NCBI RefSeq assembly: GCF_003788585.1
Contig: NZ_AYKG01000001.1
Coordinates: 186,001-250,000, forward strand
Source of the DNA: Salinisphaera japonica YTM-1
Lineage (GTDB): Bacteria; Pseudomonadota; Gammaproteobacteria; Nevskiales; Salinisphaeraceae
Direction of reading: 5' to 3'
Length of the DNA stretch: 64,000 nucleotides
The notes beneath the pieces are model-generated. The model was not told the DNA's origin. It saw only the letters and a list, made by a program, of their open reading frames with translations, and did not search any database. Of this stretch, positions 8,617 to 18,500 are shown one piece after another; the stretch's first letter is position 1, and every line of letters begins with the position of its first letter. The translations under genes were made by a program, and so were the position numbers.

Positions 8617-9566
8617 TAAACCGAGGCCGGAGCGTCTGCGCCATCCCCCGGCGTCACGGAAAATCCGGCGCGCGGGAAATGATTGCGCAAGACACCCAGA
8701 TCGGGGGCGTCGCGCTCGATGACGACACGCCCCTGACTGAGGTGAACCAGCCGGCCGGCCACGCTATCGCCGCCGTAGTCGGTGGCCGCCACATGGACCG
8801 ACTGGTTCATGGTCAGCCCGCTGTCCGGGTCGATGGTCGCTGTCAGCGGCTCGAAACCGTTTGCGGCAGCGGCCTGGGCCAACGCATCGCCGCTGCTGAT
8901 CTCTTCGGCCGTGGCGTGGCCAAGCGCCTGCATGCGATTGGCCCAGGCCGCCACGCGCGGATAACGCGTCACGGCCTCGGCAACGCCGGGGTTGCCGCGC
9001 ACATACCACACCGGGTGATAGATCGCGCAGTCGGCGGCCGTGGGCGCATCGCCCAAAAGATACGCCCGGTCCTGAAGCTGGGCCTCGAGTGCCGCCATCG
9101 ACGGGTGCCAGTGCGCGGCCGAGAAATCCGCGGTGGGCGCACCGATACGGCCCTGCTCGAACAGCGCGGCGCGATCAGCACGAAACGCAGCCAGCCCCAC
9201 CGCCCCCAGCGCGCGCTCCAGCGCCACCTGGCCGGGTTCGGATAGCAGCAGCGGAATCGCGGCCAGGAACAGCACCTGATCGCCCAGCTGCTCGAGGGCC
9301 GCGATGCTCGCCGCCTGCGCCGGCGGGTAGAGCGCCGGCGTGGTGTGGCGAGCCTCCAGTTCGGCCAGAATCAAGCGCGTATCAGCATAGATATCGCGCC
9401 CGATCTGGGCCACCGGCGTGCGTCGATAGCCCCCGGTCAGCGGCATCAGGTCCGGTTTAGGCAGAATGCGTGGCACCTTGACCGATTGCCAGGACACGCC
9501 CTTGATACCCAGCGCGATCCGCACTTTTTCTGAAAAGGGCGAGGCATCGAAGTGATGAAGAATCAT
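8613..9566 (-). CDS. Glutathione S-transferase family protein
   Basis: Cytoplasmic GST-like protein of 317 residues. The N-terminal thioredoxin-like domain reads MILHHFDASPFSEKVRIALG, with the Ser in the usual active-site helix cap, and continues to the cis-Pro segment GGYRRTPVAQIG. The all-helical C-terminal domain includes the capping motif FLLGDAPTAADCAIYH-like (YLLGDAPTAADC). About 80 extra residues follow (from LTATIDPDSGL), beyond the standard GST length of roughly 210-230. The substrate cannot be read from sequence. Its end overlaps the convergent DsrE-like gene. Confidence 0.85.
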   Translation of the reverse strand: MILHHFDASPFSEKVRIALGIKGVSWQSVKVPRILPKPDLMPLTGGYRRTPVAQIGRDIYADTRLILAELEARHTTPALYPPAQAASIAALEQLGDQVLFLAAIPLLLSEPGQVALERALGAVGLAAFRADRAALFEQGRIGAPTADFSAAHWHPSMAALEAQLQDRAYLLGDAPTAADCAIYHPVWYVRGNPGVAEAVTRYPRVAAWANRMQALGHATAEEISSGDALAQAAAANGFEPLTATIDPDSGLTMNQSVHVAATDYGGDSVAGRLVHLSQGRVVIERDAPDLGVLRNHFPRAGFSVTPGDGADAPASVY

Positions 9567-9675
9567 CGCAGAATCCGGGCAGAAATGACGGGCGCAGTAT
9601 AGAGGCTATCGTCATACGATCTCGCGACACCCCGCGCGCCGGATTGGCAGACTCTGCCGCCCCGGCCCGGCTGAC

Positions 9676-10311
9676 TCAGAACGCGAACAGCACGCCCATG
9701 CCCACGGCCATCTGATCGCTCAGGCTTTCGTTTTCGTTACGGGTTCGCTCGCTGGGAATAGCCAGCCCGCCCTGGATACCGACGCTTTCGTTGATCCAGC
9801 TCTGGGTCATGAAGCCCCGCATGCCGGTGCTGTTGTTGAACAGATCCTCGTCGTCGGTACGCGGGCGCCAGTCGTCGATATTCGGGTTGAGCTGCTGGCT
9901 GATCGCCTGTTCCTGATCCTGATCGGCGCCCTCGGCCGAGGGCGTCGCACTATCCGCAGCGCCCGGATAGACGAGATCCATATCCGCGAAATCGACATCG
10001 ACCGGCGCGGGCACGCGAATGCGGGTGATCCGCACGGCCGGCATCGTCGGCGGCGTAGGCCTCGGTGCGAGCCCTGCCTTGTCGAGCCCGCCGGCGGCGG
10101 CCCAGGCCAGCTCGTGATCCACCGGCAAGTGATAGAACCGCCCGGCCGGCGTGGGCGACGGTGCTGCGATCGGCGCGGCCGCAGGCATCGGTGTCGTCTC
10201 ACTCGCCAGACGATCCATCACGAACCAGGCGGCCAGGCTCATGGCGACAACCAGAATCAGGCTGGTAAGCACAGTCGTGACGATCACTCGTGTCATTGGC
10301 TTGTGGGTCAC
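9676..10311 (-). CDS. Membrane-anchored protein of unknown function
   Basis: I do not recognise this 211-residue protein. It has a short cytoplasmic N-terminus, one hydrophobic helix (VIVTTVLTSLILVVAMSLAAW) and then a Pro/Ala-rich linker, so it is probably an inner-membrane anchor with a periplasmic tail. The tail holds an acidic, Gln-rich section (GADQDQEQAISQQLNPN) and ends in a short hydrophobic GMGVLFAF, reminiscent of an outer-membrane strand end. It stands alone between GST and MOSC genes on the same strand. Confidence 0.6.
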   Translation of the reverse strand: MTHKPMTRVIVTTVLTSLILVVAMSLAAWFVMDRLASETTPMPAAAPIAAPSPTPAGRFYHLPVDHELAWAAAGGLDKAGLAPRPTPPTMPAVRITRIRVPAPVDVDFADMDLVYPGAADSATPSAEGADQDQEQAISQQLNPNIDDWRPRTDDEDLFNNSTGMRGFMTQSWINESVGIQGGLAIPSERTRNENESLSDQMAVGMGVLFAF

Positions 10312-10377
10312 CCGAAAGATGAGGCCGGTCGCGCGTTATTGTAAGCCTGTTTACCGGCTGTGCGCCGTCTCGCGCCG

Positions 10378-10926
10378 TCAATCAAGCGCGATCAAGGGTT
10401 GGTCGATGCGGATTTCGCCGCCGCGCTCGATAACCGCGCGCATGCCGCCGCCGCGATAAAGGCCGGTGCGCATATCCCAGCCCGCATAGCGCGACAACAG
10501 CCCGCAGGGCGCACAGCGCCCGGCGATACGGATGATGACCTCGCCCAGGGCAAAACGCCGATCGCGCCATGCCAGCAGGTCGATCCCCTCGACCACGATA
10601 TTTCGGCGTAGATCAGCGCCGCTGAGCGTGCTGCCCAGCCGATCGTTGCAACGCGCGATATCAGCCGTGTCGATGAGGCTCAGCGCCCGCGCGCCGGGCA
10701 CGAGTGCGGCCCTGGATGAAAACGTCCCCACCGCGTCGTGATAACGATCCCCGGCCAGCCCGTGGCCGGCCACGGCCGTCGCTCGTGCCACGGCCTGCAT
10801 CGGCCGGCCGCGCGCCGCGGCGATATACAGGCCGTGAATATAGGCATTGAGGCTGTTTTGTGCGCTGGACTGCGACATGGATGCTTGAGCCGAAGGGCTT
10901 GTCTTGGTCTGATACACCCATGACAT
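10378..10926 (-). CDS. MOSC-domain protein
   Basis: The MOSC (molybdenum cofactor sulfurase C-terminal) domain begins at IHGLYIAAARGRPM and includes HGLAGDRYHDAVGTF, the N-terminal substrate-binding motif, then LRRNIVVEGIDL, and the conserved cysteine in IAGRCAPCG. Stand-alone MOSC proteins of this size are thought to deliver sulfur to, or act with, the molybdenum cofactor. The first 28 residues are low-complexity; an ATG at 10878 (MSQSSAQ) is an equally good start. It is divergent from the Pat-like gene. Confidence 0.85.
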   Translation of the reverse strand: MSWVYQTKTSPSAQASMSQSSAQNSLNAYIHGLYIAAARGRPMQAVARATAVAGHGLAGDRYHDAVGTFSSRAALVPGARALSLIDTADIARCNDRLGSTLSGADLRRNIVVEGIDLLAWRDRRFALGEVIIRIAGRCAPCGLLSRYAGWDMRTGLYRGGGMRAVIERGGEIRIDQPLIALD

Positions 10927-10969
10927 GGGAGATTTTCAATATCACTGACCCAACGGACCAGGCGAGCGC

Positions 10970-13315
10970 ATGACGCTTCGTAATATCGATGCGTTGTTTT
11001 CGAGCCGCTCGGTCAGTGTGTTCGGTCGGGCGCGAAGTGCGGCCCAGCATCAGCTTGTCGACAACGTTCGCGCAAGTGCCGGGGAGGCGTTTCAGCACCT
11101 GACCGGGCGGCCGTCTCGCTGGCAGTTTCCGGGCAAGCCGGGCACGGTCGGCGTCATTCTCGATGCGCGCTGGGCGCGCCCCCGGGCGATTACGGCGCTG
11201 GCAGATGCCGGTTGTCGCGCGCTGATCTGGGCCGCGGCCTCGCCGATCACCGAGGATGTGCTGCGTGCCGCCCGCCCGACCAATCTGCGCCTGCTGGGCG
11301 GGCGCTCGGCCGGTGTGGTGGATACCCGTAACGGGCTGAACATGACTTCGCTGGCGCTGACGCCGCGAGCCGGCAAGGTCGCACTCATCACCCAGTCACA
11401 GTCGTTAACGGCGGGCGCGCTGGACTGGGCGCTCGGGCGCAACATCGGCTTCTCATGGCTGGCCTGCACCGGCGCCGAGGCCGATATCGATGCCGCCGAT
11501 CTACTCGACCACGCCGCACTCGATCCGCGCACGCGCGCTGTGGTGCTCCAGATCGGCGATATCCATCAGCCGCGCAAGTTCATGTCGGCCGCACGCGCCG
11601 CCGCCCGCGTGAAACCGGTTCTGGTGTTGCAGACCCAGTCGCGCAATGCCCGGGTCATGGGCCCGGATCCGGTGCGCTCGGCGGCTTTCGCCCGGGCCGG
11701 CCTGATCGAATGCGAAAACCTGGGCGGGCTGTTCGACGGCCTGGCCGCACTGGATCTTTTGCCCGCGGTACAGGCCGATCGGGTGATGGTGCTCGGCAAC
11801 GGCGCCGGCGTCTGTGCGCTGGCCAACGACGCGCTTCGCCGCAAGTCACTCGCCGCGGCCCGGCCGGGCTCGGAAATGGCCGCGGCGTTGGCCGATATCG
11901 CCCCGCGGGCGCATGACACGCCGGCGGGTATCGACCTGGCGGGCTCGAACACCCAGGAAACGGTCGAGGTGCTTCGCGCCGCACTGGCCAACAGCAAGCG
12001 CGATGGCGTACTGCTGGTACACAGCCCCGTGGCCGGCCATCCGCACGAGCCGATGGTTCAGGCGATTGCCGATGCCGGCCTGGACGGGCGTCTGATGACG
12101 GTATGGCTGGGGCTGCAGACCGCATTGCCGGCGCGCTCTCAGGCCGCGGCTGCCCGCCTGGCGACGTTTGCTTCGGTCGATGAAGCCGCCCGAGCGATCC
12201 AGTATCGCAAGCGGTACCAGGCGACGCGTGAGCTGTTGACGGCCACGCCACCGCCCGACCCCTCGGTCGCCGCCGATGTGGAGAACCTGCGTCACCGACT
12301 GTCGGTGCTGGCCGCCGACGGCGTGGAGTGGCTGTCCGGCGACGATACGGCCGAACTGTTGGCCGACTACGGCATCCTGGGTGCGGCCAGCGGGCGGCCC
12401 GGGGCCGATCCGTCGATGCGGGTGCGTATCGAGGTCGTGGCCCACGGCGAACTCGGCATGGTCATGCGTGTGACCGACGAAACGCTCGGTGTGCCGCCTG
12501 CCTACGGTTTTGCCCCGCTGGACACGCTGCTGGCCCGGCGCATGCTCGAAGGCGCCAGTGCCGGGCGCCTGGCGGCCACCACCGAAGCCGTTGAAGCACT
12601 GGCCCAGGCGTTGGTGCGCCTGTCGAAACTGGTGGTCGATCTGGCCCGAATCGCGCGGCTGGATCTCCATCTGGCGATCGGCCCGCACGGGCGCCTGCAC
12701 ACACCGACCGATACGCTGATCGAGATCACTCAGAACCCCATGGCCGAGCGCCGGCGCCTGGCCATGTCGCCCTATCCGGCCCGGATGCGTCATCGCGTAA
12801 CGCTGGCCGACACGCACACGTATGTCGTACGCGCGATTCGACCCTCGGACGAGCCGTTGGTACTTGATCTGCTGGACAGCCTCTCGCCGGAAGAGATCCG
12901 GCTGCGGTTTTTCACGTATATCCGGCACTTCTCGCACGACATGGCCGCGCGTATCACCCAGGTCGACTACGACCGCGAGGTATCGCTTGTGATCAGCGCC
13001 GCCGACGACGATGCCGGCCTGGCCGCGATGGGCACGATCATCGCCGACCCCGACGGGCGTGAGGCCGAATTCGCCGTGCTGGTGCATCACAGCCATACCG
13101 GCGTGGGGCTGGGCCGGCATCTGCTGGATTGTCTGCTGCGCCAGGCTTGGGCGCGTGATATCGGCACGGTCTACGGCGATATCCTGGCGCATAATCGCCC
13201 GATGCTCGAACTGGCCAAGCGGCTCGGTTTCTCGATCAAACGCTCGCTGGATGACCCGTCGAGCATCCGGGCCGAGATCGATGTCGGCGCGTATCGCGCG
13301 GCCAACGAGGCCTAA
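10970..13315 (+). CDS. Pat/YfiQ-like CoA-ligase-fold plus GNAT acetyltransferase fusion, ATP-grasp part reduced
   Basis: A 781-residue relative of the protein lysine acetyltransferases Pat/YfiQ. It begins with a CoA-binding (NDP-forming acyl-CoA synthetase) domain (ALFSSRSVSVFGRARS), then the ligase-CoA domain (KVALITQSQSLTAGALDWAL; MVLGNGAGVCALANDALRR), a shrunken third part and a C-terminal GNAT domain (YVVRAIRPSDEP to GVGLGRHLLDCLLRQA). YfiQ is about 886 residues. The missing length falls in the ATP-grasp segment: after LLADYGI the usual GYPVVLK and HKSDVGG-type blocks are absent. It is probably a regulatory acetyltransferase without ligase activity. Confidence 0.8.
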   Translation: MTLRNIDALFSSRSVSVFGRARSAAQHQLVDNVRASAGEAFQHLTGRPSRWQFPGKPGTVGVILDARWARPRAITALADAGCRALIWAAASPITEDVLRAARPTNLRLLGGRSAGVVDTRNGLNMTSLALTPRAGKVALITQSQSLTAGALDWALGRNIGFSWLACTGAEADIDAADLLDHAALDPRTRAVVLQIGDIHQPRKFMSAARAAARVKPVLVLQTQSRNARVMGPDPVRSAAFARAGLIECENLGGLFDGLAALDLLPAVQADRVMVLGNGAGVCALANDALRRKSLAAARPGSEMAAALADIAPRAHDTPAGIDLAGSNTQETVEVLRAALANSKRDGVLLVHSPVAGHPHEPMVQAIADAGLDGRLMTVWLGLQTALPARSQAAAARLATFASVDEAARAIQYRKRYQATRELLTATPPPDPSVAADVENLRHRLSVLAADGVEWLSGDDTAELLADYGILGAASGRPGADPSMRVRIEVVAHGELGMVMRVTDETLGVPPAYGFAPLDTLLARRMLEGASAGRLAATTEAVEALAQALVRLSKLVVDLARIARLDLHLAIGPHGRLHTPTDTLIEITQNPMAERRRLAMSPYPARMRHRVTLADTHTYVVRAIRPSDEPLVLDLLDSLSPEEIRLRFFTYIRHFSHDMAARITQVDYDREVSLVISAADDDAGLAAMGTIIADPDGREAEFAVLVHHSHTGVGLGRHLLDCLLRQAWARDIGTVYGDILAHNRPMLELAKRLGFSIKRSLDDPSSIRAEIDVGAYRAANEA

Positions 13316-13374
13316 CGCTCATCGGGGCCTATGCAGGGTTACTCTCATCCCGTTCTTCATCAAAGGCAGGATCA

Positions 13375-14268
13375 ATGATCGACGCCCGCCCACGGTATCG
13401 CGTACCGCGCGCTGTCTGCGCCCTCGTCGTCAGCCTGACGGTTGTCTTCGCCCCGCCCGCGCTCGCCTGGGGCCCGGTGGGCCACGCCATCGTCGCCGAT
13501 ATCGCCGAGGCACACCTGAATCCGACCGCGCGCGCCAATGTCGCCAAACTCTTGAAACAGGACAGCGCGCTGCATCTGGATGACATCGCCTCCTGGGCCG
13601 ATGCCATTCGCGGCGATCACCCCAACACCCGGTCGTGGCACTACGTGGATATCCCGCTGGCCGCCGACGGTTTCAAGACTTGGCGCGACTGCGGTGCACA
13701 CGATTGCCTGGTGGTCCAGCTGATGCGCCATATCCGCGTGCTCGACGACGCCGAGGCCACGCCGCGCTCGCGCGAGGCCGCGCTGAAGTTCGCGGTGCAC
13801 CTCATGGGCGATCTGCATCAGCCGCTGCACGCCGCCGATCGCGACGACCGCGGCGGCAACGACACCCCGCTGACCTATTTCGGCCACGCCACCAATCTGC
13901 ATCGTATCTGGGACAGCACGATCATCGAACGCGCGCTGGATCTGCACACCCAGGCCGATTATCAGATCGATCACGTCGCCGTGCGGGCAGCTGCCCGTCG
14001 CCTCGATGCCGAGATCCGCCCAGCGGCGGCCAAACAATGGACTCGCGGCACGTTACCGTTACAACGCCGCGACACCGTCGTCGCCTGGACCAATGAATCC
14101 CATCGCCTGGCGCGCGCCGTGGCCTACGGTCTGCTGCCGGAGACGCCCCGTGCGCCGGACTGGTCGAACACCTACCAGAAAGAAAGCTGGCCGTATGCCA
14201 GGGTACAGCTCCAGCGCGGCGGGCGCCGTCTGGCGGCCATGCTCAACGCCGTGCTTGGGCCGGAATAA
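13375..14268 (+). CDS. Secreted S1/P1-family nuclease
   Basis: Zinc-dependent single-strand nuclease or 3'-nucleotidase, exported. A signal peptide of about 31 residues ends ALA before WGPVGHAIVADIAE; the mature N-terminal Trp supplies a zinc ligand in this family. Further metal-site blocks follow: DDIASWAD, SWHYVDIP, VHLMGDLHQPLHAADRDDRGGND and TNLHRIWDSTI. All ligands I know for S1/P1 are present. It is a single gene, convergent with the tRNA-Arg(CCU) repeat array that starts 5 bp after its stop. Confidence 0.93.
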   Translation: MIDARPRYRVPRAVCALVVSLTVVFAPPALAWGPVGHAIVADIAEAHLNPTARANVAKLLKQDSALHLDDIASWADAIRGDHPNTRSWHYVDIPLAADGFKTWRDCGAHDCLVVQLMRHIRVLDDAEATPRSREAALKFAVHLMGDLHQPLHAADRDDRGGNDTPLTYFGHATNLHRIWDSTIIERALDLHTQADYQIDHVAVRAAARRLDAEIRPAAAKQWTRGTLPLQRRDTVVAWTNESHRLARAVAYGLLPETPRAPDWSNTYQKESWPYARVQLQRGGRRLAAMLNAVLGPE

Positions 14269-14272
14269 GTCA

Positions 14273-14353
14273 TCGAACCTGTATTTTCTATGCCGCAGGT
14301 TCGACATCTATCGAAAACCATTTCATAGCACGGCCTGCGACCGCGCTATGGAA
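14273..14353 (-). repeat. Partial distal repeat of the tRNA-Arg(CCU) array
   Basis: Read on the minus strand, this 81-bp segment repeats the first part of the neighbouring full unit: the 5' hairpin, the conserved ggttttcgatag linker and the complete first stem tcgaacctg...caggttcga. It then breaks off at the S1/P1 gene end. One stem pair has changed from G-T to G-C relative to the full unit. It is the last, truncated member of the array. Confidence 0.8.
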
Positions 14354-14525
14354 TGGTGTCCCCGGCAGGAGTATTCGGCGCTTCGCGCCTCACCCTTCGG
14401 GCCAGTCGCTTTCGCGACTGTTCGTCGTGGCTGGCGCCACGCCGTCGAACCTGTATTTTCTATGTCGCAGGTTCGACGTCTATCGAAAACCATTCCATAA
14501 CACGGCATGCGACCGCGCTATGGAA
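14354..14525 (-). repeat. Full 172-bp repeat unit behind tRNA-Arg(CCU), ends in a tRNA 3' copy
   Basis: On the minus strand the unit abuts the tRNA CCA end and closes with an exact copy of the last 19 nt of the tRNA (actcctgccggggacacca, 14354-14372). In between are six hairpins: 14493-14505/14513-14525 (13 bp with G-U pairs), 14445-14453/14468-14476 (9 bp), 14426-14431/14436-14441, 14403-14409/14414-14420, 14393-14395/14399-14401 and 14377-14381/14385-14389. The order and linkers match the array behind the other tRNA-Arg. Probably part of the tRNA transcript and released by processing. Confidence 0.8.
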
Positions 14526-14602
14526 TGGTGTCCCCGGCAGGAGTCGAACCTGCGACCTGCCGCTTAGGAGGCGGCTGCTCTATCCTGCTGAGCTACGAGG
14601 AC
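14526..14602 (-). tRNA. tRNA-Arg(CCU)
   Basis: The minus strand folds as a complete cloverleaf: acceptor GTCCTCG/CGGGGAC (one T-G pair), D-stem GCTC/GAGC, anticodon stem GCCGC/GCGGC with loop CTCCTAA, so anticodon CCT reading AGG, and T-arm GCAGG-TTCGACT-CCTGC. The discriminator is A and CCA is encoded. Length 77 nt. A -10-like TATACG sits about 6 bp upstream (around 14609-14614 on the minus strand). Confidence 0.96.
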
Positions 14603-14677
14603 ACGGGCGTATAGGCTAACGTAAGGTCTCGCCGAAAACGACCACCTGTTTCACTGCCACAGAGCTTTTTCGCTGCC

Positions 14678-15487
14678 ATGCCCGACGATGCGTCTCATCT
14701 CGACAGCCATCTGCATATCGGTCCGCGCAGCGGGGGCATCGGTGAGCGCCGTATTGCGTTGCTCGAGGCCATTGGTGCGACCGGCTCGTTGACCCGGGCG
14801 GCGCAACAGGTCGGGCTGAGTTACAAGGGCGCGTGGGATGCCATCAATGCGATCAATAACCTGGCCGACACGCCGCTGGTACGTCGCAATACGGGCGGTG
14901 CGCGGGGCGGCGGCACGACGTTGACCGAGCGCGCGGTGGCGCTGGTACGAACCTATCGCGCGGCCGAGGCCGAGCAGCAGCGCTTTCTCGAACAACTCAA
15001 TCGGCGGGTGGCCTCGTTGTCCGGCGATGATCTCAACCTCATGGAACGCCTGGCCATGCAAAGCAGTGCCCGTAATCAACTGATCGGCCGGGTGACGGCT
15101 ATCCAACGATCGAACGTGAACGCCGAGATCACGATCGAGGTGGCCGGTGGCGATACCCTCGTGGCCATGATCACCGAGGCCAGCGCGGATAATCTGGGCC
15201 TGGCTGTCGGTGTGACCGTCACCGCGCTGATCAAGGCCAGCTGGCTGATCGTGGCCGCGGGCGATCTATCACACGCCCGGCTATCCAGCCGCAACCGGTT
15301 GGTGGGCACGGTCGCGCGTATCACCCGCGATACGGTGGCCAGCGAGCTCACGCTGCGCCTGCCCGGCGGTGCGCATCTGGCGGCGACCATCACGCGTGAA
15401 TCCGCTGATGCGCTGGGTCTGGCCGAGGGCGATACGGCGACCGCCCTGTTCAAGGCCTCCAGCGTGATTGTCTCACCGGCCGACTAG
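14678..15487 (+). CDS. modE: ModE-family molybdate-responsive regulator
   Basis: Transcription factor of 269 residues with the two ModE parts: an N-terminal winged helix of the LysR-like type (RRIALLEAIGATGSLTRAAQQVGLSYKGAWDAINAINNL) and two consecutive Mop/TOBE domains, starting RNQLIGRVTAIQRSNVNAEITIEV and RNRLVGTVARITRDTVASELTLRL, which bind molybdate. Molybdate-bound ModE normally represses modABC. No modABC is present here; it stands alone before recC with 29 bp between them. A MOSC gene lies 4 kb upstream. Confidence 0.93.
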   Translation: MPDDASHLDSHLHIGPRSGGIGERRIALLEAIGATGSLTRAAQQVGLSYKGAWDAINAINNLADTPLVRRNTGGARGGGTTLTERAVALVRTYRAAEAEQQRFLEQLNRRVASLSGDDLNLMERLAMQSSARNQLIGRVTAIQRSNVNAEITIEVAGGDTLVAMITEASADNLGLAVGVTVTALIKASWLIVAAGDLSHARLSSRNRLVGTVARITRDTVASELTLRLPGGAHLAATITRESADALGLAEGDTATALFKASSVIVSPAD

Positions 15488-15516
15488 CCTCCGGGCTGTC
15501 CTAGCCGAGCTGCTGC

Positions 15517-18500
15517 ATGTTCTATCTCTATCATCACAACGATCTGTCGCGCCTGGCCGATCTGTTCGCCGTGCTTCGTTCACGCCGGCGGGTATCCCCG
15601 CTGGCGTGCGATACCGTGCTGGCCCCCAACGCCGGTATCGGGCGCTGGCTGCGGATCCAGCTGGCCGAGAGTGAGGGCATCGCGGCCAATATCGACGGCG
15701 AGCTACCGGGCGAGTTCATCTGGCGTCTGTTGGGCCGCGTTCTGCCCGAAGCCGATACCGATGGTCATCACTTCCAGGGCGACTGCCTGCCCTGGCATCT
15801 CTACGCCGCGCTGCCCGAGATTGCCCGCGACGTGCCCGAAGTCGCTGATTATCTCGGCCATCCCGTCGCCGAGGTACGGCGCTATCAGCTGGCACGCCAG
15901 CTGGCCGATGTCTTTGATGAATATCTGTACTACCGCGCCGATATGCTGGCCCGCTGGGAAGCCGGCGAGGTGCCGACGACCACGCCCGGGCGCTGGCAGG
16001 CACGGGTCTGGCACTGGCTGACGCGCTCTCACCGGCTGGGTAGCGATCATCGCGCGGCTGCGCTGCGGCGCTTCATCGCCGGGCTGAGCGATGATGGTGA
16101 CCGCGCGTTTCACCAAAAGGTCATCGCCCGCTGCCCGGCCGATCTCTATTGTTTTGGCCTGGTGGCGCTGCCGCCGGATCACCTGCGGTTTCTCTATGCC
16201 CTGGCCGCGCATATCGACGTGCATTTTCTCTTGCCCAACCCCAGCGAGGCCTATTGGGGTGATATCACTTCCCACCGGGTCGCCCTGGACCTGCCGGCCG
16301 TTGATGATGCCGACGAAAACGCCTTGTTGCCGGGCGAGGCAGCCATCGAGGCCGGCCATCCGCTGCTCTCCGGGCTCGGGCGCATGGCACGCGATACCCT
16401 GCGCCTGCTCTACTCGGACGAATTCACCGGCATGATCGAGCCGGAGCTGGGCGAGGCCATGGCCTATACCCACCCGCCCGACGATTCGCTGTTGCATCGT
16501 ATCCAGGGCGATATCGTCACGCTGGAATGTCGCGACAGCCCTCAGGGCATGGACAGCGCTGATGTCTCGTTCGAGGTGCACACCTGTCATAGCCGCCTGC
16601 GCGAGATTCAGGTGCTTCAGGATCAGCTGCTCGATCGCCTGGCCCGCGACGATGCCCGCGTGGCCGCCGGCGAGATCGCGTCCGCCGCACGGCTGGCCCC
16701 GCGCGATATTATCGTCATGCTGCCGGACGTGGCGGCCTATACCCCGGCGATCCAGGCGGTGTTCGGCGGCGCCTCGGCCGATCGCTATCTGCCGTTCGGC
16801 CTGGCCGATCGGGCCCGGTCGGCAGCCCATCCGATCGTGGGCTGCGTGGCCGATCTGCTGGATCTGCCGTTATCGCGCTGGCAGGCCAGCCAGCTGCTGG
16901 ATCTGTTGGCCGTACCGGCCGTCGCCCGCCGGTTTCGGCTGGATGAGAGCGAGCTCGCGGCACTGGCCCGGTGGATTGAAGCCGCCGGCATCCGCTGGGG
17001 CCGCGACGGCGATCATCGCGCCGAGATGGGCGCTGGCGACTATGACCAGAACAGCTGGCGCTTCGGGCTGGACCGGCTGCTGCTCGGTGTGGCCCAGGCC
17101 GATGATGAAACCCTGATCGACGGCGTCGCCCCCTGGTCGGATCTGGAGGGCGGCATCACGGCCGCGCTGGGTAAGCTCTGGCGCTTTGAAGACACCCTGG
17201 CTACTTTTGCCGACGTGCTGACCGTGCCCGCCACGCCCGGCGAATGGCAGACACGGCTGAACAATCTCGTCGATCAGATGATCGCCCCCGGCCCGGATGC
17301 GCCCGGCGAACAACGCGCCCTGGACGCACTGCGCGGCGTGTTCGCCTGTCTGGACCGGGCCGAAGCCTGCACGGCCGAGAAATCGCTGGCCGCCGACCGG
17401 CGTCTGTCATGGCAGGCAGTACGCGATGATCTGCGTGCCCGGTTGGACAGCGTGGCCGATCGCCAGCCGTTTCTGGCCGGCGGCATCACTTTTTGCGGCA
17501 TGGTGCCGCTGCGCGCGGTGCCGTTTCGTCTGGTCTGCGTGCTGGGCATGAACGACACGGCCTTCCCGCGCCAGGATACGGCGCGGGCGTTCAACGTCAT
17601 GTTCGCGGCCCCGCGTCTGGGCGATCGCAATATCCGCGATGATGACCGGCTGCTCTTTCTGCAGGCGCTGACTGCCGCCCGCGATCAGTTCTATATCAGT
17701 TATATCGGTCAGGACATCCGCACCGGGGAGACATTGCCGCCCTCGCCCCTGGTCGGCGAAACACTGGATTTCATTCACCAGGCCTATTTTCGCGATGCGC
17801 CGCGGCGCGACTTCGACGCCCGGCTGATCCATCGCCAGCCCATGCAGCCGTTTTCGGCGCGTTATTTCATGCCGGCGGATACCACGCGAGACAGCCGAAT
17901 CTTCACGTATGCCGAAGCATGGCGGACAGCCAGTCGCGCCGCACAGGCCGCTCGGCGCGAGGCCGATACGTTCATGGGCCCGGCCGAGGCCGCCATCGAA
18001 GCCCCGGCCGAGCCGATCGAAGCGCTCGATCTGGCCACGCTGAAACGATTCTTCGACCACCCCGCGCGGGCGTTCTTTCGTGATCGGCTACAGCTGGATC
18101 TGGACGCCGACCCGGCCGCACTTGTCGATGAAGAACCGCTGGAGCTGTCGCCGCTGGCGGCCGCCGGCCTGCGCAACCGCCTGCTGGCCACGGCCGAGAC
18201 CCATGCCCAGGACACCCTGGACACGGCGCCAAGCGCGCTTGAAATCGCGCGCGGCAGCCTGCCGCCACCGCCGCTGGCCGCAGCCCGCTACACCGAACAG
18301 GCCGAGGCAGTGAATCGGCTCTTGCCGCTCGCCCGCGACTGGCAAGCCCAGGCCACACCCGACAACGTGGACATCCGGCTCGACGATATCGCCGGCCTGC
18401 GCCTGACCGGGCGGATCGAGGGCCTGGCTGCAGGCACGCTGCGCCGGCTCATTCCCAACAAGCTCAAGACCCGTCATCGTCTGCGGGCCTGGATCGATTA

